NCBI RefSeq assembly: GCF_029227915.1
Contig: NC_079875.1
Location: 12,519,001-12,583,000 of the forward strand
Length of the DNA: 64,000 nucleotides
Origin: Hydractinia symbiolongicarpus
Taxonomy: Eukaryota > Cnidaria > Hydrozoa > Anthoathecata > Hydractiniidae
Direction of reading: 5' to 3'
Position numbers and translations under genes: made by a program. Numbering within the stretch: position 1 is the stretch's first letter; each line of letters begins with the position of its first letter. This document shows, in pieces, positions 11,143 through 23,803 of this stretch. The notes below the pieces were generated by a model. The model saw only the letters and a program-made list of their open reading frames with translations. It had not been told where the DNA came from and made no database searches.

Positions 11143-14100
11143 CTTCCTCTAATGGAGTTGATATATATTTATCACTGGATGGTACAGACTCTCCTCGTTG
11201 TGAAAGCAAAACAACAATGTGTCAGGCACTGTTATGCAATTAACATGACCATTGTAGATGATGTCGTTGTGCATCTAGATGGAGGCAAGCAACAACAACC
11301 ATACTCCTACAATCAAACAGCGCCAATTCCATTTAACGGAAAATTGGTCTTGTTAATTTTGGATGATATACCCATTCGTCATAAGTCAGTTGTCAGTGGA
11401 AAATTTTTCACATTTCCTAATGTACCATTGTTTATCAGTGTTGAGAATATTGACTTCCAAGACATTTTTTTTATTCAATACAATGGAAATTCGGATATTT
11501 CAAAGAATAAAAGCAGCATATTTACATCAACCAAAGATTTGATGAATTTCAAATAAGGGTTAATATTACAAAGAAAATCCTTAACCTGTTTAATTGCACA
11601 TTTAAGTTTGGCGAATATTTCGTTGAAACATCTCTCATTTCAGCTTCCAACGTTCCATTAGACATTACTGTAAATGTTAGCAATGTTAATGTCTTAAATG
11701 GACAAGTATTTTTTATTTACTTAGATACAGTCAGTCAAGTTAATTTAACTATTAAGCATAGTTGGTTGGAATGTAAAGTCAGCTGTATCGGTATTTATGT
11801 GCAAAACGCAACTGTGACTTTGAAAAACATTACATTTTTAGGAAAATCATTTCGCGAAGATATTTATCTATTGCATTTTTTTTGGTGCAGAATCAATAAA
11901 AATGGATGTTGTTTCTTTTCCAAAGTATCGTTTAAATTATCGCGTAGAATCAAAAACAATTAAACTGAATTGGTGTACCAATTTCACCTTATCTGATGTG
12001 CACTCTGATTTAAATGCAGTAAACATTATCGCAAATTATGTCCAAAATATACATTTAAAAAATTGTCATTTTAACGGACTTCAAAAAAAAGATTTGCATT
12101 TCATTAGTATTCTGCAGCAACTTACAATTCATGACTGTACATTTACAAAACCGGAAACCCAATCAATTTACGTGATAGCCACAAGCAATGTTCAAATCCA
12201 TAATACTACAATACAGAATTGTGATTCAAATCCCTTGCAACTTGAAAACATACAGAAAGTTGACATTTCCAATTCTTTTTTTAAACGCTGTCCAAGGGGA
12301 CTGACATTGATGAATATAGCAGATACAAACCTCGACGGATGTCATTTCATTGAAAATAAGGAACTTAATTATGACTGTGGTGCTATTAACGGTATAGGCA
12401 GTGGAATGCAAATTCGCAACTGCAGATTTACTAAAAACAAAGCAAGAAAAGGTGGTACAATATCAGCTACTTTTACAAAGAACATAAATATAATATCTTC
12501 AATCTTCCATGAAAATACTTCTCTGTCAGCAGGGACGTTTTATTTTAGTGGGGATACCGCTGTATCGGTTTCATTTACCGACACAAGTATTACATCTCCA
12601 ATTGAAAATGTACTTTCTTATTCAACAGTAATGGAGAGCATTGGTGTATTGACAAAATTGTTTAATTTTGTCAACATTACAATCGAGAAAGCCGTAATTC
12701 CAATCGATTGTTTTTTAGAAGATGGAGTAAATCCCCCTGGTCCAAATTTTCGTTACACGTGTGCAGTTGGTAGCAATTTACTACCATTAAAATATTTCAT
12801 GATATTTGGTTGTGAAAATTGTCCTCCGGGATCATACAGTTTGGATCGAGGATTTGTTGTTACTAATTACGAAAAAACAATCGTCCATACCGCTAAATGC
12901 AAAAACTGTCCTTTTGGTGGAATTTGCGAGAAAGGCAATATTAAAAGCCGTGGAAGGTTCTGGGGTTACCATAGCGGAACTGATGTTAAGTTTATACCAT
13001 GTCCTGGAGGTTATTTCTGCGATTCTCTCAATCTATGTCATAAAATCGGTATGTGTGGGAATTGTAGAAAGAATTACTACGTTGATTATTTCTTCAATCA
13101 GTACCTTCACCAAAGCTAATGTAAACATTTAAAAGCGTTTTGGTCAGTTTTTTTTATTTACGCCTTAACCTACTTTGTAGTGTTTGCATATATCGATGAT
13201 GTAATTACAAAAATTAAGAGATTATGTAGCAGTAGAAATCATCAATCATATGCACGAAGGCAATCTTTGACTGAAACTTTGCTCCCAGAATCCTCATCTA
13301 CCACGGCTAAAGAACATAGTAACGAGGAATATAAAGAGGAAGGAAGTTCTTCCTCTGCAGTAGGTTACCTTAAAATCCTTATTAACTTCTACCAACTTAA
13401 TATGCTGATCCGTGTTGCTCTACCAAACCAAAGTCATGGTTATACGACCTCCATTCGAGTAGTAAAGCAACTTTTCGAGACATACTTTACCTTGGAAGTT
13501 TTTGCTAGTAATTTAACAAAAACGTTTTGTCTGATGAAGGAGGGAGGAGTTGTCTCGAAACTATTCATAAAAATGTTCTAATTGTCGCTGCACCATTTCT
13601 CATCGCACTGTTCTTCATGCTATGACGACAACAGCCAATGGAAAGTAAAAAAAGTTTTATGTGTCGCTGTAAGCATGTTTTGTTACAGGTGGCTTTATTT
13701 GGGTTCACAAATATATCCCTGTTCGAACTCACTATGCTCAATTGTATTGATATCAACGGAACACATCGTTTGTACGTGAATGGCAACATTCTTTGTTACA
13801 CCAGTTGGCAATATGTTGTGTGGTTATTGTTGTTTCTGTGGGTAATACCGTTCGCACCAGGACTGTATTACGGCACTAAGTTACTAAGATCGAACAAGAT
13901 TGGGGTGAACTTATTCTTAGGAGGTTTGCTATGCCCACCACTAACGTTGTTTCAGTACCTATATTATTATTATTACAATCTCCACCACTCGACTCAGTCC
14001 ACAAATGATGAAGTCAATGATGATGTCGATTATGGTAACAACTGCAATGATGATAAGACTAAGATTCTCTCCATATTGCAAGATTCGTTTAAGTTAAAAA

Positions 14101-14504
14101 AAGGTGAAGCAGTACTATGGAATCCGGTGATTATAGTCCGTCGATTGATCATTACAGCTCTCGTAACATACCTGATCAATCCCATCGCACGTCTTTTTTG
14201 TGTGTTTCCCTTTATGCTGGTGTTCTTATTCCACCATCGAAATACATTGCCTTATCGATCACAAGTGCTCAATCGTTTGGAAACGGTCTGTTTCTTTGCC
14301 TTGTGCATCTTGGTTTCGGGTAATTCGTTCAGGGCATTTGTTTTCGTTTATGGTGTACCATTGCAGTATCCTATTAACATCATCGATCAAGCGTTTAATT
14401 GGTTCGAATATGTGATGCTGAGCCTTCCGCTTATTATTTTGGTGTTTTACATTATAATTAAAATAACTTATAAGATTATAACTTTTATACGACGTAAATT
14501 TTAA
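11143..14504 (+). pseudogene. Beta-helix / Cys-rich / multi-transmembrane protein gene, frameshifted
   Basis: After a TTTTACAG acceptor the sequence encodes a long protein with breaks. It opens with SSNGVDIYLSLDGTDSPRC, then runs through a region of short repeats rich in Asn, Cys and beta-branched residues (INDC/NCxF-type ladders), typical of right-handed beta-helix folds. A Cys-rich block follows (CENCPPGSYSLD, CKNCPFGGICEKG, CPGGYFC, CGNC), then several hydrophobic helices (WSVFFIYALTYFVVFAYI; WQYVVWLLLFLWVIPF; LIITALVTYL; YVMLSLPLIILVFYIII) ending at 14504. The reading frame changes near 11234, 11545, 11880 (a run of eight T), 13100-13150 (another run of eight T) and 13570. Large intron-poor receptors of this plan are known to me as uncharacterised cnidarian proteins; the role is unknown. 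Either a pseudogene or an assembly with homopolymer errors. Confidence 0.68.
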
Positions 14505-14545
14505 TTGCACATTGTCGTGAAGTACGATAAAAATTCGCTGGGACA

Positions 14546-17120
14546 TTTACCAATGACACACAAGAAATAACCTACTAAAGTCCGCGAGGGGGAGAAGGGT
14601 ATGTCTTCCTTGCATTCTTTTTTGTTAAGTTTAAAAACCTTTCCCTAATGACCCCGAAACTTTTGGCAGCTAAGTTTTTATTATTTCGAAATGAAAGAGC
14701 TTTTCTGGATAATTTCAAAGAGTTGTTATGTCTTTTTTGATATATATTAGTGTGTTCTTATATTTAAATATTAGAATTGTTAGATCTTACGTTTTAAATA
14801 GTTTGAATAGTTTACATCTATATATGCACGAATACACTTTTCATTGATTTTGGTTTTTGACTGTTTGGCGCTCTATGAAATTACTTCGCCAAGTAACGAT
14901 GTGCCAACTTAACTGTGTGTCATTTTAAAAGGCATGTCAAAACTTTTTCTTGCTTTTTTGTCTATTTAGGTCCTGTATAAGTTGTTAGAGTAATGCTTAA
15001 TAGTGAGCATATCATTCAAAGTATCAAAATTATACATAATTTGAGTATTAAACAGAAATTGATTGAGGTTAGATCATATAATTAATTGACCAAGCTTGCA
15101 AATCTTTCTGCATTTTTCTCCATTTCTATTTACAACCACAAATAGAATATATCCCTCTGACTATTTTTTACGATATTCGAAAATAGTATGTTTTATAGGA
15201 TATGTTATACTGTCATTCTCATCTATTGATATTATTCAAAACAAAAGTTGTGCTTTTGCAAATGAAAGAGAAAAGCAGTGACAAATTTATTCAAACATTT
15301 AATTTTCATGTGACAGCCGTTATTTTTAGAGAATCGTATCTATATTATGATAACCGCATACGTCTGTCTGTCACGCAAAATGGTACCGCAAGTAGCGAAG
15401 CGCATGCAGTGCGGTATAGAAAGGACAGGTAAACCCGTGGATTTTTCCACGTGCCAGTGACATATAATTGACCAAAAGAGAGTCACTGTGGTAGCATATT
15501 TCGTGCTGATCTCACTTTCAGAGACTAGCATTTGCTTTATGTGCAACAGTCCAAATTATAAATTACTATTATTATTGAAGGTTGATCATATTTTGAACAT
15601 AACAGTTTTGTACACAATGTTCCAGGAGATCCTTTTCTCATCATCGGGCATGATTATGGGAGAAGGATCTCCCATCCTGAATACTGGACAAAAAGAACGA
15701 AATAGTATCTTAATAATAAAATACAAGTTTTGTTATTTTTACAAAAAACACGAGATAATTTCACAAAATTGCTTTGTATACAGAACAGCGGTGTATGTTA
15801 AAAACTTTGCATATGAATTCAGTTTTCAAAGTATGCTAATTTATGTTTCATGTAGAAAAAATGTTATTGTGTTTTTATACCATACGCATGATTGAGCAAG
15901 TTATCATTTTCGACAGGATAGTTAGTTCTTTCTTGTAAATGAATTGTTCCTAAACGAAAAAATATTCTACTACAAATCTCATCATGAATGATGAATTGCC
16001 TTTGGAGCATCGAAATTATATAAAAAAAAATAGAAGTCTATAAAGCCTGTGCAAATATTCACTAAGACAAAAAATAGGTGACGTTGACCTAATTTTGATC
16101 GCAAACCCAATTTGGTCGCCAGTCCCTGGTTACCCACACGGGAGATGACGTCAGTTATTTCCACCCGTTTTTAAGTTATTTTACCCTAAAATTATAAGTG
16201 CATTGTAATGGCTTCATTAATTGGCGTCTTGACATTTAATTTGTCGTTTAGTATTTGAGAGATGCATTTTTCGGCGACTTCAAAGAAAAACACACACATC
16301 TACTATGCTTGTCACAAATACAGCGTATTATTATATACCAGTCCATAAGGCCCATGGAAACATACACTTAGGCAGAAGAACAATAAAAAGATCCGTCAGT
16401 TGAATTTTGGACGTAAACAAATTTTTGATTGAAAAGTATCTCTTTTGGCTGTCACAGACACACGGAGACACCTAGCGTATTAGTACAAGGAATATAAGAA
16501 TGATAAATGTTACTCTTAAGCATTTTGAACTTACGGAAGTAAAAGATCTTCCGCACCAATGCAGCGGTCTGGTACCGGCTACAAAACTCTACGCCGGTTG
16601 TCTTGGTTAAGTATAGTTGAAAACTAAATAGTTACGTAGATTTGGACGCAGTTCACTCACTGCTAAGTATCTTACACAGGCTAGCATGGGAATCTCTCAA
16701 TAAAGTTTTACGACCTTACACCATTAGTTACATAACATGTTTGAAATTAATATTCGAAGAGGCTTTAGCCGGTGTTTCCAAAATAACAACAAAACAATAT
16801 GGATAACAATGCGGAAGTTATTGGATACTTTAGGCTGTGACTTCTAAATCAAACAGAACAAGAAGCCCTGGGGGCTCTAAGAATTTCCGCTCGCTACCAA
16901 AATATTTGATGACAACCTGCTAATTTGTTGTGTTATCATGTCAAACATTCGAAGAGGTTTGGTGCATGAAGCTCTGAAGATAAAGCACACCATTATATCT
17001 TACAACAAACGCAAAAAAAACGAAACGTGTCATAATAAACTCACATTTTAAAAGAAATTGCTAACAAAAAATACAGCCTATTATTTATGGTTGAAAGTCT
17101 CGCGATTGAAACGTTTATGG
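14546..17120. other. Non-coding stretch with one hairpin terminus
   Basis: No supported gene. Contains the hairpin near 15434 and AT-rich unique-looking sequence; short ORFs have no recognisable content. Confidence 0.4.
15434..15453 (+). repeat. Hairpin related to the Helitron-like terminus
   Basis: CCCGTGGATTTTTCCACGTG forms a stem with the same core as 7746. It lacks a CTRR-T downstream, so it is a decayed or different member. A TCTGTCTGTCACGC stretch sits about 70 bases upstream; a related GTCTGTCTCTGCGCGG lies upstream of the 7746 copy. Confidence 0.4.
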
Positions 17121-17127
17121 TCTTAAG

Positions 17128-17630
17128 CGGCATTTAGTTGACAAAAAATCAAAATGTTGATGTGACCATCATTTTCAGCATACTTTTTTTAATAACTGTG
17201 CCAATGTTTGTCGAAAATAAAGTAGTTTTAATTTTTGGACAAATTTTGGCCTAAAATGGCATTTAGGTGACAAAAATCAAAATTTTGATGTCACCATTAT
17301 GTTCAGCATACTTTATTTGTTTACTGTGCCAAATTTTGTTGAAAATAAAGTAGTTTTAATTTTTGGACCAATTTTGGCCTAAAATGACATTTAAGGTGGC
17401 AAAAAAACAAAATTTTGATGTCACCATCATGTTCAGCATACGTTAACTGTGTCAAATTTTGTTGAAAATAAAGTAGTTTTAATTTTTGGACCAATTTTGG
17501 CCTAAAATGACATTTAGGTGACAAAAATCAAAATTATGATGTCACCATTATGTTCAGCATACTTTTTTGTTAACTGTGCCAAATTTCGTCAAAAACAAAT
17601 ACCAATTTTGGCCTGAAACGTCATTTAGAT
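17128..17630 (+). repeat. Satellite-like array, four units of about 125 bp
   Basis: Units begin near 17128, 17257, 17385 and 17509 with (G/C)CATTTA.GTGACAAAAA. Each contains GTTCAGCATAC and AATAAAGTAGTTTTAATTTT, except the last, which is shortened. Differences between units are mostly substitutions and small indels. The open reading frame across it on the minus strand is a by-product of the repeat. Confidence 0.8.
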
Positions 17631-17639
17631 GACTTCCCA

Positions 17640-19185
17640 GTACTTAGGGAGCTTGGGTACGAAGTCTAAATCTGTGACGTTGCAATTGACCATTTGGGAC
17701 AGGGTTAGTTAGTTAGTCAGATATCTATCCTCCTCTCAGAGGAACAGGAAATCCCAGGGTCGATTTTTTCTCAAAAAATGCTCTGAAAGAAAAAACGACG
17801 GTTTTAAAGAATTTCCTACGCCTTCGGGCGCGGAAATTCAAAAAATTAATGTAATAACATCAGCGTAGTCACCAGGGGGAGGCTCAGGTCCTCCCAAACT
17901 ATTTTTTTTAAAAAAAGTGATTAATAAATCAATAAATAAATGTCAATAAAGATTAAACATTTTCGCAAATTTCAATCAATAGATCACTTTACGATGATTT
18001 AAGTCCACAAAGTTTAACCTCCGTAAAAGTTGTGAGAAAAAGGTCTAATCTGTGATATTTTGGGGGTTTTCTATTATCATGTTAGGAGGAAATTAATATG
18101 GAAAGGATTGCGGAGATGTTGCCAAGGCAAAAGCATAGCACGGCAAAGAGAAGCCACGGTAAAGGCAGGCATTAAAAAGAAAAGATCAAGGCAAGGCATT
18201 GGTTGGTCCCATCTTCTTATTGTTTTAAGAACACAAAGTAGATAGCTGGCCGGCTAAAGAACTGTGTGAAGATATTATATATTAAAATCATCTCCTCGTT
18301 GTTCTCACAAGTGTAAACAAATTAAAACGGACGAGTGTAATAAACAAAATGTCAATTGACAATTTCGCGAGAATTAATTTTGCGAAAATGACAAAAAATG
18401 GCGAAATTCGCGATATTAATTCTCTTAAGGTAGCTGTAAATTTAATGAAATGATCATATGATATCGAACAAAATAATATCGCAGGATCATTGTAGTCACA
18501 TTAGCGCCGCATAAAGTTTATTTCAACATACCAGTACATAAAAAAAGACGTTATAATGTAAATAGCTCTAGAGACAATACAAAATCTTCCTTGAAAAACA
18601 TAGTAAAGGATTCAGATTACATGTTATTAATGCGATAAAATAAAAGTAGACTTAGAAAACTATCGAGCTCAAATTGTTTACTAACTGCAATACTGGCAAA
18701 CTTTTAATGATTTTTCCCACTCTGCAAACTTGTCATCAGTAACAACTATGAAGAATCCTATAAAGATCGAACAGTCACTTGTTCCTGTTGTACAAAGGTT
18801 TATTTGGAAGTTAAATGTCCTTATTCTGTAATTTTTTTGGTACCTGAAGACTCCAAATTCTCCTCCCCTTCCTTAACCAAAGTTGATGGGGAAATTATGT
18901 TCAAGGAAAAAGTACTTCACTCGATTTCCAATTGAAAATGGGTGTTGCAGGTTGGCAACAATATTATTTTTTAACCGGACATCGCATCGATACATTGTGA
19001 ACAAACTGGTTTTTAATGAGGGGGATAGGAATGACTTAACATCTACATTCAGTGAATTTTATGATCAGTAATTAACCTCGTTTTACAGCACATAACTTGG
19101 CCGAAAAGAAAAAAAACAATAACGAGTATGTTTATAGCCACACATGTACAAATTATATTATTTTTGGCAAATGGCAATTGCTGAC
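17640..19185. other. Spacer, nothing supported
   Basis: AT-rich sequence without a recognised gene, RNA or repeat family. Confidence 0.35.
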
Positions 19186-19259
19186 ACTCCTGTGGTCTAA
19201 CGGTATGATACCTATGAAGAAATTTCATAGGAGATCCAGGTTCAAATCCTGGCAGGAGT
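19186..19259 (+). mobile_element. tRNA-like element with altered anticodon arm (plus copy)
   Basis: 74 nt. The acceptor strands ACTCCTG and CAGGAGT pair perfectly over seven bases. The T arm CCAGG-TTCAAAT-CCTGG is perfect. The internal Pol III boxes TGGTCTAACGG (A) and GGTTCAAATCC (B) fit consensus. In place of a standard anticodon arm there is an eight-pair hairpin, CCTATGAA/TTCATAGG, with a five-base loop, so no anticodon can be assigned. A related copy lies inverted at 21131-21207 and a shortened one at 52563-52622. Best read as a tRNA-derived element. Confidence 0.6.
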
Positions 19260-19589
19260 TTTGGAAATTTAATTGTAGAAAACAATCCAAGTGAAATTTA
19301 TTTTCTTTTTGGCGATTTTCCTCGCGTTGTTTTTTACAATTTCTTTGTTAAAGTATCCAAAAATGAGGAAAGTAAGCCTTGTTAATATTTTTTAACAATT
19401 AGCCCTTTTATTAAGTGTCCAAAATTATTGGTCTCTGTCTTCTCTTCTTCTTTTTGCTGATCAAAGAGGAGTGCTTTAACATTGCAAACTGGTGCACAGA
19501 TTCGAACAATATCAGCATGGTGCAGCTTGCGATTCGCAATAAACTCACTCTTATTAGTATAAATATTGGTGCAAAAAGTATTAAGGTCA

Positions 19590-20550
19590 CATAAACATCA
19601 CATTTTCGCTGCAAAAAACCGTTATTTATAGCAAAAAACTTGTTTAAACAGTATCTCGGATTATTTTTTCATTTAAAAACGCAAAAGCAGCTTAAGATAT
19701 TTAAGGTCGCAAAAACACCAATTTTTCACATTTTGTTGTTAAAACTTGCGTACATGACAAAACAACGTAAAAAACATTATTTGCAGCAAAAAAATCTATC
19801 TTAGCTGTATCTCTGAATATTTTTTCATTTAAGAACGCAAAAGCACCTTATGATATTTAATCTCGCAAAAACATCAATTTTTCATATTTTTGTTGTTAAA
19901 ACTTGCGTACATGACAAAACAACATAAAAAACATTATTTGCAGCAAAAAAAACGATTTTACCTGCATCTCGGATTATTTTTTCATTTAACGACGCAAAAG
20001 CACCAATAGTTTACATTTTTGTTGTGAAACTTGTGCTCATCACAAAAATAACTTAAAAACCATTAATTTGCAACAAAAAGCGGTATTTTGAAATCTTAGA
20101 ATTACTTTGGTGATTTAAGCTCGCAAAAGCACATTAAAATATTACAGCTCGCTAAAACACCAATAATTTACATTTTTTAAGGTAAAAAATGCCCCTCACA
20201 AAAAATAACATAGAAAATGATGATTTAAGGTCGCAAAAGCACATTAAAATATTTAAGCTCGCAAAAACACTTAATTATCACAGTTTTGTTGCGAAAACTT
20301 GCAAGCGTCACAAAACAACATTATTTGTAGTAAAAGCGGTACTTTGCAATCTTGGAATTAATTTTGTGATTTGAAGACGCAAAAGGACATAAAAATATTT
20401 AAGGTCGCATAAACACCAATATTTTACATTTTTGTTACATTTTTTTTTTTATTTACATTTTTTTACATAAAACTTGCCCTCATCACAAAAACAACATAAA
20501 ACGCCATTATTCACAGCGAAAGCGATATTAATAACAATTTAGAGTTAAGG
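19590..20550 (+). repeat. Tandem array of about six diverged units of 110-160 bp
   Basis: A recurring phrase, GGTCGCAAAAACACCAATTT or a variant followed by a TTTACAT-like stretch, occurs near 19703, 19861, 19992, 20147, 20257 and 20403. Between copies are GTTGTTAAAACTTGCGTACA, CAAAACAACATAAAAAACAT and GCAGCAAAAA. The most similar neighbours are the units at 19703 and 19861. No coding potential. Confidence 0.7.
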
Positions 20551-20559
20551 TCCTAAAAA

Positions 20560-21130
20560 AGTCTACTAGAGAGTAGCTGTCGATAATTTTTTTATTCCCA
20601 TTTTCAACAATTCAATATCTGGGAAGGTTGCAAAACTCTGTTTCAGTTTTGTTAACTCGATAGATATATTTTCATCGACTTCTACGTGAGTTTTTAGCCT
20701 TGATGTGTAGTGAAATCAACTTCAGTAACTGAGGAAGATGAAACTGTTGTATACGGTAGTACTTGGCTGGTTACATACTGTATACTCGTATTAGAAATTT
20801 AAACCTATTCCATGTCTGCAATGTCAAAGGAGCAAAATGTGAAAAGGAGCAGCCTTGACAGTAAAAATCGTGGAGGGCTTCGGAAAGTTAACCGAAGGGC
20901 ACATGGCATTTTCCATGTTTGCGAGACAGAGTTTTTGAATTGCACCCGACATTTTCAATATAAAACAGATAGCCTGTTGATGTTGAATAATATTGCCAAG
21001 TGTGTTCAAAGTGACTTCAATTATTTTTGCAATTCTGCTGCTATAAAACAGTTAGAAAATTTGATGAACATTTGAGTATGTGCCTCAGTGGGTTACCGTA
21101 TCCTTAATCATATAATAATGAGTATGCTAC
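20560..21130. other. Spacer between tandem array and inverted tRNA-like copy
   Basis: Contains an 87-codon open frame at 20812-21075 (MSAMSKEQNVKRSS start) with no recognisable domain or splice context. I do not support it as a gene. Confidence 0.35.
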
Positions 21131-21207
21131 ACTCCTGCCAGGACTTGAACCTGGATCTCTTACGGAAATAAATTTCCAGAAGAATCTTAACATTAGACCA
21201 CAGGAGT
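21131..21207 (-). mobile_element. tRNA-like element with altered anticodon arm (minus copy)
   Basis: 77 nt on the minus strand. It has the same ACTCCTG/CAGGAGT acceptor pairing, the same TGGTCTAA A-box start and a CCAGGTTCAAGTCCTGG T arm. The anticodon position again holds a long self-complementary hairpin (GGAAA..TTTCC), different in sequence from the 19186 copy. The two copies face each other about 2 kb apart. Confidence 0.58.
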
Positions 21208-22080
21208 TTGTCCAGTTATTTATAAAAAAATGAAAACCGAAGATCCTCAACTCCAATTGCATTAGTCAACATATATAGAGGTAGTCGTTAAGTTAACATT
21301 GGCTTTTCGAGAATTTTCACTTATGCTTGTCAAAACTTATCGTGGTTAAAAAAAAACAACTTTAATTTAGATGTGAAAAAAAAAAAAAAATGATAATACT
21401 TTTCACAAGATTCCTATACGTAATGAATTCTCGGTTGATCAGCTGGTTACAAAGCTTCAATCATTTGACAGAGGATTGTAAAGTTAACATAGGCCTCAGT
21501 TTGTTTCTAGTTATTCTACATAAAATGGATTTAAGGAATTAGCAAAATTGAAATGTGAGATATGGTTTCTTATCCTATACAAAATAATAAAATATAACAA
21601 AATAAATAAATAGCCGAAATGTTACCCACGCTACACCAGTTGTCTGATTTGGCGATACCCCCAACACTAGAGACTTGCATTCCTGAATAAAAGATGTACT
21701 TGATGTCATTAGTTCACCGGTACTCCTGAAGAGGACATCATCATTTACCACAGTTGTGTCAGTTTTGTCATCTGTAAAGCTTTACTCCAAACTAGGGTAA
21801 AAAAAACATATATATCTTGTTTCACTGGAATATACATTTGGTGTTTATAAGTTACAGGTTTATGGGCAACGTCAAATTGAGCATGTATTCTGAAAATTTT
21901 TTCCAATATTGCAACTGCTCGCCAAAATATAGGGAAAATTTGAAATGATGAAACTCCACTTGTAGCAAATATTGCAGAGGAATATGATAATGGATTTATA
22001 ACACTTCACTAGAAATATTAGCACATGGGTAGATCAACTTTTTCGAACGTAGCGTATAGTTCAAATCAATATCTCTAAGT

Positions 22081-22540
22081 TCAACAAAACCAATCAATTC
22101 TAAGTATTTTTATCCCACAGCAAATCATCTTGTATTTCCATTTCGTCGACGCCACAAATTTTTCAAGATCACTAAATTCTTTTGTTTTTTGAGTTAGTTC
22201 ATCAATAAGCTGGTCATTAAATCCTCTCTGAGGACGTATATAATTTTTAGAATCGCTCAAAGTTCTTTGAGATGGTAATACCAATACACCTGAGCTTTTT
22301 TCATTTAATTCCATTTATTCATAGACAGAAGGAGACCTTGCGTGTAATCCGAAACATTGGCATGTAAATTTGCATTTACATCACGGTCACAATTTTTATA
22401 ATCGACTTTATATTGATCTTTTAAACTTTCACTCACAGTTACACCAGCTTTCAAGATCTCCTGTAACTTTATATTTTTCTGTTTCAAAGTTTTATTTTCA
22501 ATTTCTTTGTCCACGGTGATTTTAACGATATTGGCGCATT
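22081..22540 (-). pseudogene. P-element/THAP9-like transposase relic
   Basis: Two minus-strand open pieces. The upstream one is helical (KEIENKTLKQKNIKLQEILK). The downstream one has SSGVLVLPSQRTLSDSKNYI, then GFNDQLIDELTQKTK and LEKFVAS. The VLVLPSQRTL...DELxxLT block is the conserved region before the catalytic core in P-element-type transposases. The expected continuation (a DE-containing core) is missing, and the pieces are in different frames. A dead fragment. Confidence 0.6.
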
Positions 22541-22559
22541 AATTTTCGCAGGTATTTTT

Positions 22560-23522
22560 AATAATAAACAGAAGTTGCAGTTTTTAAACAGTAAGCACAC
22601 TCATCTCCCTCAGGAGCATATTTAGACTTCGGCCAATTCGGCACTTGCCTAAGTACAATTTGCCAATGCGAAAATCCTGTGTATCTAAAACTACTGATTG
22701 GTCTAAAAGCAACGCATAATTTTATTATAGGCGTTTAATAACGTTCCTTTGCGCCCAGGGTCCAAGCTATTAATTTTATCTCCACTCAATAGTGCTCGCC
22801 GAGGGCTTGGCTCTCCTTTGATTGTGCTTTGTCGATTACATCATCCCAAATCTTATACAAGTGGGTTAGTGCTGATGGTTCTCCAATGTTTAACGTTGTG
22901 GTTATTGTCCTTGGAACTCTTAAGGCTAATGAATCATTTTCCTAAAATCATGCTAACCACGAGATTACTTCCACTAATTGATATGACGTAGATTTACCAA
23001 GTTATGTCTATTTTGTTTGCATGGAAATGCCTTAGTAAAAGTTTAAAACGACTGCAGTAAAGAGCTCATAAACAAATTTAATCTAAAACAAAAAGAAATT
23101 TGCATTTGAAAATGTACTTATTTTTGCTAGTTATATTATTTATTTGTATATTTTCGTGCTATTTCTTTGTCAGATATTTGTTTTTTTGTTTTATTTGTCT
23201 GAAATATTTTTTTTTGTTTTTTGTTTTACTAGCTTCTTGTTTGATATGTTTCTGTTTTGTTTTTTTTGAAAACAACTTTTACATGAATTTTGATGCTTGT
23301 GTATAAAAGACTCAGTGAAGTCAATAAGAAAACAATTTTTATAAGTGATTAAAACCTTCATGAAAAAAAGACTTTAACAGTATTAAGAAAAAAGTATCTG
23401 TCAATTATGTCGTTAAAAAGAATAAGTGATGTCTTGTTTTACGCTATTTAACACAACACAAATAGGTGTTCTCCTAAAGAATGAAAGAAAACCTATTTGT
23501 ATAGTAACTCTGTATTTTAGTT
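22560..23522. other. Spacer upstream of TRIM-like copy 2
   Basis: Short frames around 22749-22991 (for example DGSPMFNVVVIVLGTLKAN in one frame) look like debris of unknown origin. The region at 23100-23300 is T-rich. Copy 2's promoter should be near 23400-23500, but no clear element was seen. Confidence 0.35.
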
Positions 23523-23546
23523 TTGTATAATAAACTTGTAACCGAT

Positions 23547-23803
23547 ATGGATTTGTCACCAACCATGATCAGTACTATGTTGGAATGCAAGATCTGCTTA
23601 GAGACTTACCACAAGCCCAAACAACTTAATTGTGGACATACGTACTGTCAAGACTGTTTAGATGGCATTTTGATATTTAAAGAAAATGGAAGTGCTGAAC
23701 TGGTTTGTCCATTGAGATGTACAAAGAAGACTATAATAACAAAACTTGAGACAACATCTTCTTTAGCGACGACTTTTTGTTTGACCGACATTCTGGATAA
23801 GAT
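23547..23803 (+). CDS. RING-finger exon, copy 2
   Basis: 257 bp to a GTAAGT donor. Ligand spacing is the same as in copies 1 and 3, including the C-x3-C end. It has diverged more than those two in the tail (TKKTIITKLETTSSLATTFC). Confidence 0.86.

Noticed and set aside
19186-19259. A functional tRNA gene
   Set aside because: Acceptor and T arms are good, but there is no standard anticodon loop and the D arm is weak.
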